Assembly: GCA_023229465.1 (NCBI GenBank)
Contig: JALNZE010000005.1
Coordinates: 91,389 to 155,388, forward strand
From: Chitinophagaceae bacterium
Lineage (GTDB): Bacteria > Bacteroidota > Bacteroidia > Chitinophagales > Chitinophagaceae
Length of the DNA stretch: 64,000 nt
Direction: 5' to 3'
A program made the translations under genes and the position numbers. Shown here piece by piece: positions 35,075 to 44,629 of this stretch. The first letter of the stretch is position 1. Each line of letters begins with the position of its first letter. The notes under the pieces are model-generated. The model saw nothing but the letters and a program-made list of their open reading frames with translations, was not told the origin of the DNA and searched no databases.

Positions 35075-37309
35075 CTAAATCGCTTTATAATCGGCACTTG
35101 CCTTAATTACCCACCTGAAAAACAATGAATTAATGCCATCGGCATCTTTGTAGCTCTTTTCATAAAGGCCATTGCTGGTTGCGGCCCATGGAGCGGAGGG
35201 GTTAGTTTCATTATGCAGTTCATCCTGCGAAATATTGTAGACACTACCGCTAATTATTGTACTATAATCAGAAAAAGCAGTGTACACACCGGTTTCGCTA
35301 TCGCTATACTCCAGTGTTAAAAATACCTTTAACCCGTATGCGGTTGCAGGTACCGTGCCTGCAGCATCTGCATAGCAACGAATAATTGGTTTGGCCCTGC
35401 GTACAAACGTCCATAACAACATACCATAGAGGTAAATATCGGCTGCGTCCTGCTCGTCTTCCCACCCAAAACGCAGGTAAATTGTATTACCGTAGGCATC
35501 TGGTGTAGTGGCTACGAGTTCGGTATCGTTAAGCAGTAATGGCAGTAAAGTGGCCTGTATAAAGCCACGATAGGGTATAGGATCAATATATTTTTGAATA
35601 AGGAACGGTTGGTTCAAAATATTAATCACATCATCCCATTCAAGGTTTTCAAGTTCATGTAGCGGCAGGTACAACTTTTTTTCAACAGGTGTATTAACGC
35701 GGTTAATATTTAACCAGTTGGTAAACCAATAAGCAATAAGGCCGTAATCGGTCTGGCCATTCTTATGTTTAAATACATTGCTCCATCCGTTGGCAACCGT
35801 TCCGTTTGGCTGAACAACTGTACTGCCGGCATAGGGGTAAATATTATCGCCAACCGTACCATCAGCCTTAACCTCACTAACCATACCATGATAAATAAGG
35901 TTTCTAATACCCCACTCTTTATTGCGTGGTTGCATACAACGGGCAAATAATCCGTAATATTCTACACCGGTAGCAGATCTCCTGTAGTAGGTAACTACTG
36001 TAGGCAGTGTGGTGCAATTAGTTTCAACGGTATCGGTATTATTCTTTACATCTTCATCGTAAATATTATCAGCAAATTTTTCCCACACCCTGTTGTTTAC
36101 TATAGCATCAAACACGCATTTGAACCAAGCGTTTTCATAAAAACTATAAATGACGCTGTTATCGTACTCTGCGCTGGGGGTGGGCAGGTTAGCCTTTTTA
36201 AATACCGGTTGAGCTATGGTATAATTAGTAAAATCAGGCGTTGATACTGCTCCATCGTTGCCGGTGAATGAATTTTTAAAGCTAAACTTCTTTGTATCTG
36301 CAGAAAAATCGGTAGTACTTATTGGTCCTGCGTATGGTGTAAAATCTTTTACTTTCCCATTTCCAACTTCTTTAAGCGCTATCAGGTAGCAGGTTCTTGT
36401 ATCGCTGTCAAAAATAGGCGCCCATCCATACCGCTTGCAATGGCTAAGTATAAACTCGCTAATGGTTACCTCCGGGCTTACACATTTGCGCAGTTGTATT
36501 TTAATTACGTTCAGTACGCCTATTAATGGTATGCCGTCTACCTCTCCGGTTTGGTAGGTAGTTTTAACAGGGTTCACATTAAGTACCAGCAGTTTTTCCC
36601 AAAACACATCATTCAGACCAGTGGTATCAATTTGCCATCCCAGCTCCTCAAATATCAACTGCAGCATATTTTTTAAGCGTGGCTGCGGTACTGGCCAGCT
36701 ATACGGAATCAGTTGCCCCGCTGTTTCTGTTATGCCGCTATCCAGCAGGCCACGGCCAAGCATATTCATCCACCCGGTAAAGCCATCATCTTCTATCCAG
36801 CTTTCGTTTCTAATCGGTGAAAATACATAATCAAATGCGCCCGTCCAGGTTGCATGCACGTGCTGCCAAAAACCATTACTGGCATCCCATGGATCCCATG
36901 TAGTGAAAGGGAAGCTTCTGGTACCGCCCAACTCCAGATCTGAAAGTTTTTTATCCTTTATCGGGTTAAAAAAATCACTGATGCCCGTAAGTAAATATCC
37001 CTGCACATTTCCCTTACCAGGTTGGTGCCTGTTAGTAAGATTTTTGTCTACTACCAGTGTGCTCTTAAACCGGTATGTTTCATTATCAAAAATATTAACC
37101 GGTATTTTAAATTTGTTCTTAATCCCATACTCAAAAAAAACATCGCCTAATAGCCGGGCGTTGGCTTCATCGTAAACAATGGTTACCGGTAGGGTATATT
37201 CTGCCAATACATTATCGGCCAAAAATAAAGGGCTGTTACGCTCCATTTCAATGGCGCTGCCTGGCAGCAGGGTTAAAAACTGGTTATTGTATTGCAGCCT
37301 CAGCATCAA
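35075..37309 (-). CDS. Large tail/baseplate-like protein (744 aa)
   Basis: Long, beta-rich and aromatic-rich protein with no catalytic motif recognised. It begins MMLRLQYNNQFLTLLPGSAIEMERNSPLF and resembles the N-terminal region of tail or baseplate proteins of Bacteroidota siphophages. It overlaps the 533-aa gene by 4 nt (ATGA), which indicates coupling. The size and place after the lysis-like cluster suggest part of the distal tail; this is inference. Confidence 0.6.
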   Translation of the reverse strand: MMLRLQYNNQFLTLLPGSAIEMERNSPLFLADNVLAEYTLPVTIVYDEANARLLGDVFFEYGIKNKFKIPVNIFDNETYRFKSTLVVDKNLTNRHQPGKGNVQGYLLTGISDFFNPIKDKKLSDLELGGTRSFPFTTWDPWDASNGFWQHVHATWTGAFDYVFSPIRNESWIEDDGFTGWMNMLGRGLLDSGITETAGQLIPYSWPVPQPRLKNMLQLIFEELGWQIDTTGLNDVFWEKLLVLNVNPVKTTYQTGEVDGIPLIGVLNVIKIQLRKCVSPEVTISEFILSHCKRYGWAPIFDSDTRTCYLIALKEVGNGKVKDFTPYAGPISTTDFSADTKKFSFKNSFTGNDGAVSTPDFTNYTIAQPVFKKANLPTPSAEYDNSVIYSFYENAWFKCVFDAIVNNRVWEKFADNIYDEDVKNNTDTVETNCTTLPTVVTYYRRSATGVEYYGLFARCMQPRNKEWGIRNLIYHGMVSEVKADGTVGDNIYPYAGSTVVQPNGTVANGWSNVFKHKNGQTDYGLIAYWFTNWLNINRVNTPVEKKLYLPLHELENLEWDDVINILNQPFLIQKYIDPIPYRGFIQATLLPLLLNDTELVATTPDAYGNTIYLRFGWEDEQDAADIYLYGMLLWTFVRRAKPIIRCYADAAGTVPATAYGLKVFLTLEYSDSETGVYTAFSDYSTIISGSVYNISQDELHNETNPSAPWAATSNGLYEKSYKDADGINSLFFRWVIKASADYKAI

Positions 37310-38907
37310 TAGTATATTTCGGTATCGGTAGCAATACCCAGGCTAATATCTTTAGGGGTCAATACCGGGTTATTAAAAGGCAGCATCCATTCTATTGGGA
37401 AGCTTAATTTTTTATCTGATCCGGCCCGCAAATCCACGCTTCTTTGGATGATTCTTGCACGCACCCACCGGCCATCTATGTAGTGGTAAATACTTTGGCT
37501 TATTAAAATATCAACTAACGCCTCCTGCAGGCGCTTCATCTTGCCATCGGCAGTACGCAAAAATCCAATATCGCCCTTGTAAATATCTTTTTTGGTAATA
37601 CTATTGTCTGCAGTTTCACCATTTTTTTGGGTAGCACTCCCGTCGTTCACATCCATTGTACCTTCCGATTCCTGTACATCCCTCTCAATACTCCATGTTA
37701 TATCACCCTTTACACGAATTGATTCTGCAGCTCCCAGGCTATTGTGGTATAACAGATCATAGCTGGCATAGTTAGGCCTGAACTCAATGTAAAAGCGCAC
37801 AGCATTATAAATAACTTCATTGGCGGCATTCAGTATACTCACTTCATAATACCTAACCGGGTATGCGGCAGCAATGCCGGCAATATTTAAAATGCCAGGT
37901 GAAACATTCAGGTGAAAAAACACACCCTGGCTAAGATCTATTGCAGTATCTTCAGATGCTTCTACTCCATCAATTCGCATTACATTTGTGTGTATTTTAA
38001 ACCCGGCGCCAGTAAGGTAAATACTTAAGAATACCATCTCGTCTGAAAATACAAACCTGTTATTAGGCATCCAGGTAAAGAAACTTTTATTGGTGGCCTG
38101 GTAGGTAAAATAATTATTCCGGCTGGCCATTTGTTTTTCAATTCCGCCTTTTAGTACCCTTCGTACATGAGCAGTTTCTGTTTCATTCCATACCGGATTA
38201 GGGTCTGCTTTCGTTACCTGTCTGTAACGTATATACAACTCTGCGCTTTGCTCACTGGCATCTTTAACAACATAAGCAGTGTTTGGTAAAATATATTTCA
38301 ATAGGCTATCAATTCTTTCGCTAAGGTACAGGTATGTTTTACCATCGCCGTTGGGCTTAAGGTTAAATGTTTTCTGTAAGGTATAGGTATTTATTACCGC
38401 TACAGCCAAATCAGCCGTATGTGCCAGTGCGGCTTCAGTACTGGTATAAGCAACAACGGTATAGGTTTTACCGGCTGCAGCAATAAAGGTATATGTAAGC
38501 CATCCGGGTTCCGTTACATCAATTGAGAAGTTTTTAAAAAGCTCGGTAGCGTCTTCTTTTATAATCAGTTTAGCATAGGGAGATCCCGTAGCTGGCCAGC
38601 TATCGAATATGGGCAATATAACCCTAACAATATCTCCTGCATTAACAGCCAGGCTACCGGTATTATTGGCAAATTCAATAACCTTGTTTACTTCATTAAC
38701 CAGGATAAATAAGTTAGCATCAATATACGGATCAACAAACTGGTTACAGGTCCAGTTGATAAAAATAGATCCTTTTGTAATGCGTGAGTAAAGTTCTACC
38801 TGCAGGTATAACCCCTGAGGTGTTAGGTTGTCTGTAAAAAAAGCATACCGTATATCGTTTTTTGAGAATGATAGCGGTGAGGGTCTTTCAGTTACACGTG
38901 TGCTCAT
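37306..38907 (-). CDS. Tail-associated protein (533 aa)
   Basis: Beta-rich; begins MSTRVTERPSPLSFSKNDIRYAF. Segments of ~100 residues alternate strand-rich sequence (e.g. FINWTCNQFVDPYIDANLFI, GKTYTVVAYTSTEAALAHTADL) of fibronectin- or Ig-like appearance. No enzyme motif. Overlaps both neighbours by 4 nt, so it belongs to a coupled four-gene set at 35,075-40,219. Probable structural tail component. Confidence 0.6.
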   Translation of the reverse strand: MSTRVTERPSPLSFSKNDIRYAFFTDNLTPQGLYLQVELYSRITKGSIFINWTCNQFVDPYIDANLFILVNEVNKVIEFANNTGSLAVNAGDIVRVILPIFDSWPATGSPYAKLIIKEDATELFKNFSIDVTEPGWLTYTFIAAAGKTYTVVAYTSTEAALAHTADLAVAVINTYTLQKTFNLKPNGDGKTYLYLSERIDSLLKYILPNTAYVVKDASEQSAELYIRYRQVTKADPNPVWNETETAHVRRVLKGGIEKQMASRNNYFTYQATNKSFFTWMPNNRFVFSDEMVFLSIYLTGAGFKIHTNVMRIDGVEASEDTAIDLSQGVFFHLNVSPGILNIAGIAAAYPVRYYEVSILNAANEVIYNAVRFYIEFRPNYASYDLLYHNSLGAAESIRVKGDITWSIERDVQESEGTMDVNDGSATQKNGETADNSITKKDIYKGDIGFLRTADGKMKRLQEALVDILISQSIYHYIDGRWVRARIIQRSVDLRAGSDKKLSFPIEWMLPFNNPVLTPKDISLGIATDTEIYY

Positions 38908-39440
38908 ATATTCCAGTCGTTTGCGTTATACTTAAATGTGTACCCCGGAGCCTCGTCAATAAATACCAGGTACCAGCCATATAAAACTTCATTAATCGGG
39001 CCTATCATGTCTGCTTTGGCTCTGTTCATATCAAACATAAACAGGTTATTGCCGCAGGTCCCATTCTCTGCCACGTCTTCAATCATGTAGGCAATAGCCT
39101 GGTCCATCACTTTTTCTGCATCTTCATATGCAGCCTGTATTGCATCACTCTTAAATGGGTGAGTAGTCGAATCAAGTGTGGTTAAAAAATACAGGTGGTT
39201 ACCTATCATTTTCATTGGCAACCCTGTACCGTTTTGCCGGTAATTAATATTATTCCCAATATGTACCATGCAGGGAAAATGAGCCCAGTTAACACATGCC
39301 GAGTTAAGTTCCGCTTCATCATTTATACGGTGAAAGGAAAATCTTGTTTGCCCTTCGGCTATTACAGCCGAATGGGCCACCAACTTATTTTTAGTGGCAA
39401 TTGTTTTAAAATAATTGGTTCTATCCTGAAAATTACTCAT
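38904..39440 (-). CDS. Phage structural protein (178 aa)
   Basis: Begins MSNFQDRTNYFKTIATKNKLV; no known domain. Central helical part (DAIQAAYEDAEKVMDQAIAYMIED) and a C-terminal YGWYLVFIDEAPGYTFKYN. It overlaps both neighbours by 4 nt. Size and place suggest a tail terminator or connector; not proven. Confidence 0.6.
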   Translation of the reverse strand: MSNFQDRTNYFKTIATKNKLVAHSAVIAEGQTRFSFHRINDEAELNSACVNWAHFPCMVHIGNNINYRQNGTGLPMKMIGNHLYFLTTLDSTTHPFKSDAIQAAYEDAEKVMDQAIAYMIEDVAENGTCGNNLFMFDMNRAKADMIGPINEVLYGWYLVFIDEAPGYTFKYNANDWNI

Positions 39441-40219
39441 ACGGGCATTCGTTTTTCAAGCTCCTTACTTTCTTCAATCATAATAGTAAGGGCCATCATT
39501 ATTTTATGTACAAAACTGTTTTCAACGTCTTCAAACGTTCCATACTTATCACCGGCAACACTATGCATCAGGGCAAATAATCCTTCGTTAAGATTGGCCG
39601 GGCCGGATTCTTTTTTTGGAAAGATTAAGGGGTAGTTGTTTAGCATAAATAACCTACACCCATCGTACCAAAGCATGATAGCCTGCTTAACAGACAAGGG
39701 CCATTGGGCTACCCTTTTTTTGTGCCAGGAAATATCTCCAAAATTAAAAGGGATGCGGTTATCTCCGTCCGGGTTCCGCTCATGATCATAGCCTGTCTTA
39801 CCCTGCCTGTATAAGATGGCTACCAATTGATCAAGATGGGTAATATCTTTTTCCTGCACCAATAAATGGTAGGCCATTTCGGCATGGTTAAACTCATTCA
39901 TGCGCAGGTTGTCAAAATGGCCGTCAGGGCCATAAAACCCCTTGTATTTCGGTATTAATTGTTGGGTAAGCGTATTCTCTTCCAATATCCATTTAACATG
40001 CTCCATAGCCCTTACACGTAAATCCATTGGTATAAAGCAGAACCGTAACAGGTTTTTATTGCTTAGTATCTGCAGCCCCCTTGCAAGCTGATCATTACCG
40101 GTAAGGCCACTATGCCTCAGCCCGGCCATGCGTACCATTTGCCTGCCTGATACTTCGTTCCATTCCTGGGGGAGAATAAAATGCCGGCCTGATTTTCTAT
40201 GGTAAATAAGTTCTATCAA
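39437..40219 (-). CDS. Phage protein of tail module (260 aa)
   Basis: Mostly helical; MIELIYHRKSGRHFILPQEW at the start and a C-terminal helix with MMALTIMIEESKELEKRM. No known family recognised. It overlaps the 257-aa membrane gene by 4 nt upstream and the 178-aa gene by 4 nt downstream. Confidence 0.6.
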   Translation of the reverse strand: MIELIYHRKSGRHFILPQEWNEVSGRQMVRMAGLRHSGLTGNDQLARGLQILSNKNLLRFCFIPMDLRVRAMEHVKWILEENTLTQQLIPKYKGFYGPDGHFDNLRMNEFNHAEMAYHLLVQEKDITHLDQLVAILYRQGKTGYDHERNPDGDNRIPFNFGDISWHKKRVAQWPLSVKQAIMLWYDGCRLFMLNNYPLIFPKKESGPANLNEGLFALMHSVAGDKYGTFEDVENSFVHKIMMALTIMIEESKELEKRMPV

Positions 40220-40989
40220 AATCTGACAAATGTTTTAGATACTCCCAGGCCAACGCCCATTCTTATTTTTTGTCCATCAAAAAAATATCCTGCCTGTAAG
40301 CCAATACTCCATTTTTTGGGGGTAGGAGTTATTTTTATACCAGTAAGTCCAGATACTATTGATTTTGGATTTTTACTACTAATATCTAACATTAGCTCAT
40401 TTTTAAATAGACCGATGCGTTTATTATAGGTTACGATATTCAAATCTTCATTAATAGTATAGTTCCAGCTACTATCATTATTCAACTGCCCTGTAAGAAT
40501 TAACCACGGATCATTGTAATGAACCTCAATGCTCTGGTTACTGTCGGCAAGTAACCTGCTGGGAATACTGCTAAAAATAATATTATCTGAAGAGTCGGGA
40601 GGAATTTTTTGTATTGTAAATGAGGTATCTTTTTTACCGGTAATAACGTAAAATGGGCTGAAGCTTCCGGAAGTTTTAAGGCTAATCTTTACCAGGTCTT
40701 TTATGCGCGACTCTTTTATCTTCAGCGCACGACTAAGGCTATCAATTGTTTGTTTATAATCATTCCTTAACCCTTGTTTTTGCACATCAGAAGCCGTTGC
40801 TACTTTAATTTCCGTATGTACGGTGCCCGCAGCATCAGTGTACTGCGTTGGCGTGTCTGGCTGACTAATAATACCCATTAGGGGAGTAGCGCCGGGCCGA
40901 TGACAGGTTCGGAAAGAAACCACGCAAATTAGTAAAATAATCAGGAGTGATTCGATAAGAATCAGCCTGTTCTTTATAACATCTCTCAT
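40216..40989 (-). CDS. Membrane-anchored protein, spanin-like position (257 aa)
   Basis: One N-terminal membrane helix (LILIESLLIILLICVVSF) followed by a periplasmic region with a short coiled coil (NDYKQTIDSLSRALKIKESR) and a beta-rich C-terminal part. It resembles the DUF6808-type proteins of Bacteroidota phages. It follows holin- and DUF5675-like genes, so a lysis or envelope role is likely, but the long C-terminal domain is not typical of a spanin. Confidence 0.55.
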   Translation of the reverse strand: MRDVIKNRLILIESLLIILLICVVSFRTCHRPGATPLMGIISQPDTPTQYTDAAGTVHTEIKVATASDVQKQGLRNDYKQTIDSLSRALKIKESRIKDLVKISLKTSGSFSPFYVITGKKDTSFTIQKIPPDSSDNIIFSSIPSRLLADSNQSIEVHYNDPWLILTGQLNNDSSWNYTINEDLNIVTYNKRIGLFKNELMLDISSKNPKSIVSGLTGIKITPTPKKWSIGLQAGYFFDGQKIRMGVGLGVSKTFVRF

Positions 40990-40995
40990 TGTATA

Positions 40996-41178
40996 TTATT
41001 TGTGTACATCACCTTGTGGTGCCTTGTTAGGAATTATGTCAAATAATCTTTTGACAATATTAATAATGCTCCAGTCTTTAGCTGTTGGCTTAACCCTGAG
41101 CAATATTTCGTAAAAGAATACGGCTGTAGTGCCTACTGCCTCTTTGTGAGAGAGGATGAAATCGAAAATCTGTTTCAT
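40996..41178 (-). CDS. Small membrane-associated protein (60 aa)
   Basis: MKQIFDFILSHKEAVGTTAVFFYEILLRVKPTAKDW...: one moderate hydrophobic segment at ~15-28 and a basic tail. It lies 6 nt before the 257-aa membrane gene and 7 nt after the DUF5675-like gene. Small proteins like this are common in lysis cassettes of Bacteroidota prophages. Confidence 0.6.
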   Translation of the reverse strand: MKQIFDFILSHKEAVGTTAVFFYEILLRVKPTAKDWSIINIVKRLFDIIPNKAPQGDVHK

Positions 41179-41185
41179 AATTGAA

Positions 41186-41614
41186 TTATTGAATGGTGAT
41201 AAAAATCTTTTCTTTCTTCTCGGCCGCTTTCAGCTTGGCTACGAGTGTTCTGTATGCTGCCCTGCTATTGATCACTTCATTTTCTCCTATTTCACTACCT
41301 GTAATCAGGCACCCTGCAGTGTCCGCAGCCTTTTTTCCTGAATGCATACGAATGCCAACATAGCCGGGCACACCTAAAAGCAATGGCATGTATTGTTTAA
41401 ACCGGTCGCTCCAGGTAATTACAACTTCATAAGTACCCGATGGTATGGCGGTTTGAGCAAACACTTTTTTTTCTTTTATTTCTTCCAGTGGCATTTCACT
41501 TGTCAGCCCACGGTCTTTATCTTCCAGTATAAAGCACTCAAATACGCCCTCTATCGTTAGCTTTCCGATAGTACTGATATTGGTTCTTGTATCGCGCTGT
41601 AAGAGTAGTTTCAT
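41186..41614 (-). CDS. DUF5675-family phage protein (142 aa)
   Basis: Full-length DUF5675: RDTRTNISTIGKLTIEGVFECFILED (first strand pair), IPSGTYEVVITWSDRF, and GIRMHSGKKAADTAGCLITG. The last motif (H-x-G-...-D-x-x-GC) recalls a Cys/His catalytic site, and the family has been proposed to contain peptidoglycan-active enzymes. It lies next to the holin-like gene, which fits an endolysin role, but no other lysin is visible. Confidence 0.75.
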   Translation of the reverse strand: MKLLLQRDTRTNISTIGKLTIEGVFECFILEDKDRGLTSEMPLEEIKEKKVFAQTAIPSGTYEVVITWSDRFKQYMPLLLGVPGYVGIRMHSGKKAADTAGCLITGSEIGENEVINSRAAYRTLVAKLKAAEKKEKIFITIQ

Positions 41615-41617
41615 AAA

Positions 41618-41887
41618 TTATTTTTTAAGGAAAACCCGTTTAATTCGTTTTATACACCACTTCCATAACTGCGTTGTAGCCAGCCCGGCCAGCGTACCAA
41701 CAATACCGGCAAAAAAGGCGTCTTTAATATTTTGAGGCACTACCCAACTCATGTGCAGGTCGTATATCTGTCCAAAGTCATATAGCCATTTTCCGGTTGC
41801 AGATACAAATCCGCAGATGGCGCCCAGTAAGTGATCGTGGTTTTTTGGTTCCATTCTGTTATGGTATAATGTGGTTATATTTTTCAT
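41618..41887 (-). CDS. Holin-like small membrane protein (89 aa)
   Basis: Two possible membrane helices (HLLGAICGFVSATGKWLY and DAFFAGIVGTLAGLATTQLW) and a basic C-terminal tail (KRIKRVFLKK), the shape of a class II holin. The ATG overlaps the TGA of the preceding gene, which supports the start at 41,887, though an inner Met at residue 12 is possible. A DUF5675-like gene follows 4 nt downstream. Confidence 0.6.
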   Translation of the reverse strand: MKNITTLYHNRMEPKNHDHLLGAICGFVSATGKWLYDFGQIYDLHMSWVVPQNIKDAFFAGIVGTLAGLATTQLWKWCIKRIKRVFLKK

Positions 41888-42849
41888 AAGCCAAATACTC
41901 CGTTTCTGTTTGCATTGGCACTTTCTGCCGCTACTGTACCAGGTGCGGTATAATAATCGCTGGCCCTATAAGCGCTAAAAACCTGTGCGCTGGCAGTAGT
42001 ATCCAGGTAGTCTTTCAGTTTTACCAGGTAATCATGTCCGGTTTCTCCTGAGGTATCGGCAAGCCGCCCCAATATACCATCAGGCGCCAGATGCTGGCCC
42101 TGGTTAATTTGATCTGTATTATTGGTGAGCGACACAGTAAAACCATCAACACTTATCCGGGTTGGCAAAAGCAAAACGGCCTTGTTAATTGTTAAATGGG
42201 ATACTGCCTTTTTTAATAATTCAATGGCCCTTTTTTCTTCAGTAGTTGGCTCGGATTTATCTCTTAACAACTCAAAAAAGGTATCGCCGATTAATGTGCG
42301 CACAAATTCATCTTCTACCTGCTTAACCAGTGGAAGTAATACCATGAATGTTCTATTAGGCTGGTAAACGGTAAAATACCTTGTAAAATCAGAGCCGGTT
42401 TTAATAATGGTTTTTACCTCATCCGGAGCGGCCCAGTTCAATACTGTTTTATTCAGGAATAAATACTCCAGCAACACCTCTAATGCGGCACACGATTTTA
42501 TTGCCAGTGCCTCTCTAAGGTTTTCAAACTCCCACCGGTGGGCGGCATCCAGGTTCTCGCTTTTTGTAACAACAACGCCCAGTTCTCCTATTTGCACATG
42601 CAGGGTAGGCAGATCCTGCCAGTAAGCAAGGGCTACCACAGCTCTGCGTACCTTATCTAAAAGCGATGTCATTACTGCAGTAGCATTTCCGGCTTGAGCC
42701 ACCACCAGCGCATCATACAATGTTTGGCCTATTAATGGTCTAATAAAACGATCCTCTGCGGCACCAATGTCCGGCAGGGTGGCATTAGAATTAGTGTATC
42801 TAACTCTCAGGTATGATTGCACCTGTGCTATGGTGGTTATGAGTGCCAT
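41884..42849 (-). CDS. DUF6712-like phage protein (321 aa)
   Basis: Two similar helical halves (~1-130 and ~130-260), each with a RFIRPLIGQTLYDAL or EFVRTLIGDTFFELL segment, so an internal duplication is likely. This form is known from Bacteroidota phages (DUF6712) and may be a head-tail connector. It overlaps the portal by one nt and the holin-like gene by four, in line with the portal position. Confidence 0.6.
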   Translation of the reverse strand: MALITTIAQVQSYLRVRYTNSNATLPDIGAAEDRFIRPLIGQTLYDALVVAQAGNATAVMTSLLDKVRRAVVALAYWQDLPTLHVQIGELGVVVTKSENLDAAHRWEFENLREALAIKSCAALEVLLEYLFLNKTVLNWAAPDEVKTIIKTGSDFTRYFTVYQPNRTFMVLLPLVKQVEDEFVRTLIGDTFFELLRDKSEPTTEEKRAIELLKKAVSHLTINKAVLLLPTRISVDGFTVSLTNNTDQINQGQHLAPDGILGRLADTSGETGHDYLVKLKDYLDTTASAQVFSAYRASDYYTAPGTVAAESANANRNGVFGL

Positions 42850-44249
42850 TATTGTGTATTAGTTTTTGTGGATCCACCGGTATCCAGAGTGGTTAATAAT
42901 TCGCTTTTATAGCGGAATACCAGGCGCGGGATAATTGTTCTTTTAGAAAGGAAAGCAGTATTACCATTAACCGTAGATACATTATACTCCATCGGAATTT
43001 CTAATCGTTTACTCCAACCGTTGTATTTTTTAACCAGGTCGAAAACATTAAGGTTTAATGCCCTTTCAACATGCATCATCATTAACTGTACAGCCACTGC
43101 CTCGCGGATATCACTACCACTACCAGCCCCGCCACTGGCGCCATCACCCAGCAGGTTGCCACCCCAAATAGCCGGATTAAAGAACATAGAGAACAGTATC
43201 TGCTTGTCTGCAGCAGCACTATCAGGTAAAAATTTACCTTCTTTTGTTTTATCATCAAGTACATTAATCTCAATATCTGCAATAGCCTCCTTTGTAAAAG
43301 GATCAATATATTTCCCGGCCATAATTGTCTTGCCGGCATTAATGTCGCCAACTAAAAACTTGTTGATCTCATCATACTTATCATTAATAATTTCCTTTCT
43401 TTTTTCGGGGGTATAATTTCCCCATCCTTTATGTATACGTGTCCAATAGCTCTCCGCAATCAGGATCACGTATTTTATGTTCATCGAATTTTTATGAAGC
43501 GCCTTCTTAAATTCAGGTACATCACGTGTTACTTTTACCCACGCCCTTGCAGCCTGCCATATGGCACGCGGATAATATTGCCGGCCATTTTTTAAAATGC
43601 GGTGTAGTACGCCAAATTCAAAAATGGAAGATGAATCTGCTAACTCCTGTAATTCATAGCCCTCGCGCAAAAGCTCTATGCGGCGCATAGTTTTTGGATC
43701 ATAAGTATTTATTTGGCTCCAGTCAGATGCCAGGTACATATTTCTTATAATACCCGTTGATGCCTCTCTTTTTTCAAGCCGGGCGGTATATACATCTGTA
43801 GCCGCAATGCGGTTTATTTTTTCCCTTTTCTTATTCAGGATAATCTGGGTTGCACCCCAACCGTAAGCGAGAAAATTATAGATATTACTATAACTGTACT
43901 GGAAGCTTTTATTTAACTCAAGCCAGTCTTGTATTTCGGCATCTATAACGTGCTCTAAAACCTCTTCCCCTTTATTAACAGATAATAGCAGGTATGGCTC
44001 CAAACCTTTGCCAATTGCCATTCGTACCTTACTGTCAATACCGGCGCTCAATACGCCGCAGTTTTCAATATCTTCGGCCATTCGTACCGGTTCCTGGTTA
44101 TCATCGCCCCAATAGCTCCATATCGCAGATGAGGCTATGGTAGAAGAGTCTGCAGGCTGGCTTACCTTGGCCCCGTCTGTTTTTACATCTGTGTAAAAAA
44201 CAGCTTCAGCCGATATCCCATAACCTATTTCATCTTTTACAATTAGCAT
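42849..44249 (-). CDS. Phage portal protein (466 aa)
   Basis: Length and features fit a portal: start region YWGDDNQEPVRMAEDIEN, a stem-crown region with YNFLAYGWGATQIILNKK, FEFGVLHRILKNGRQYYP, and the DKQILFSMFFNPAIWGG...GGAGSGSDIREAV stretch found in portals of this phage type. Portals form the dodecamer through which DNA is packaged and the tail attaches. A 102-aa gene ends 9 bp upstream of its start. Confidence 0.75.
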   Translation of the reverse strand: MLIVKDEIGYGISAEAVFYTDVKTDGAKVSQPADSSTIASSAIWSYWGDDNQEPVRMAEDIENCGVLSAGIDSKVRMAIGKGLEPYLLLSVNKGEEVLEHVIDAEIQDWLELNKSFQYSYSNIYNFLAYGWGATQIILNKKREKINRIAATDVYTARLEKREASTGIIRNMYLASDWSQINTYDPKTMRRIELLREGYELQELADSSSIFEFGVLHRILKNGRQYYPRAIWQAARAWVKVTRDVPEFKKALHKNSMNIKYVILIAESYWTRIHKGWGNYTPEKRKEIINDKYDEINKFLVGDINAGKTIMAGKYIDPFTKEAIADIEINVLDDKTKEGKFLPDSAAADKQILFSMFFNPAIWGGNLLGDGASGGAGSGSDIREAVAVQLMMMHVERALNLNVFDLVKKYNGWSKRLEIPMEYNVSTVNGNTAFLSKRTIIPRLVFRYKSELLTTLDTGGSTKTNTQ

Positions 44250-44258
44250 GGCAATTAT

Positions 44259-44567
44259 TTATAAAACTGCTTTGTAGTTAAACATGGTTATCAATCTCAA
44301 ATGAATCTTAACAATGTTGCCAGTGGCCAGTACACGAATATTCCTGGTACTATTTGCGTAATGGTTAGGATTTTTCAGAAGATCCTGTTTTAGACGGTTC
44401 ACCGCTTTTCGTTCATCTGCAGTAGCATGCCTATGCTTACAGGCCTGAGCAAACCCAACATATTCGCCACCGGTGTTCTTGTGCTGATCAAGGGTGCGAA
44501 AACCAATAGCGAAGGTTTCGCCCTTATCCATACAACTAATGAGATCTTGTAATGAAATTGTATCCAT
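44259..44567 (-). CDS. Small phage protein before portal (102 aa)
   Basis: Starts MDTISLQDLISCMDKGETFAI, ends in IVKIHLRLITMFNYKAVL; probably a small beta-alpha fold. No family known. It stands after the tape measure gene with a 62-bp gap that holds a copy of the ACTGTCCTTT motif and leads into the portal gene. Confidence 0.6.
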   Translation of the reverse strand: MDTISLQDLISCMDKGETFAIGFRTLDQHKNTGGEYVGFAQACKHRHATADERKAVNRLKQDLLKNPNHYANSTRNIRVLATGNIVKIHLRLITMFNYKAVL

Positions 44568-44604
44568 AATGCACTATAAAAGTGATTATGATAGGTGAGA
44601 TAGG

Positions 44605-44614
44605 AAAGGACAGT
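44605..44614 (-). promoter_or_regulatory. ACTGTCCTTT intergenic motif, copy 2
   Basis: Lies 15 nt after the tape measure stop and 37 nt before the next start codon. An AATCACTTTTA string closer to the ATG is shared with copy 3. Confidence 0.5.
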
Positions 44615-44629
44615 GCTTTTTAAAAAAAA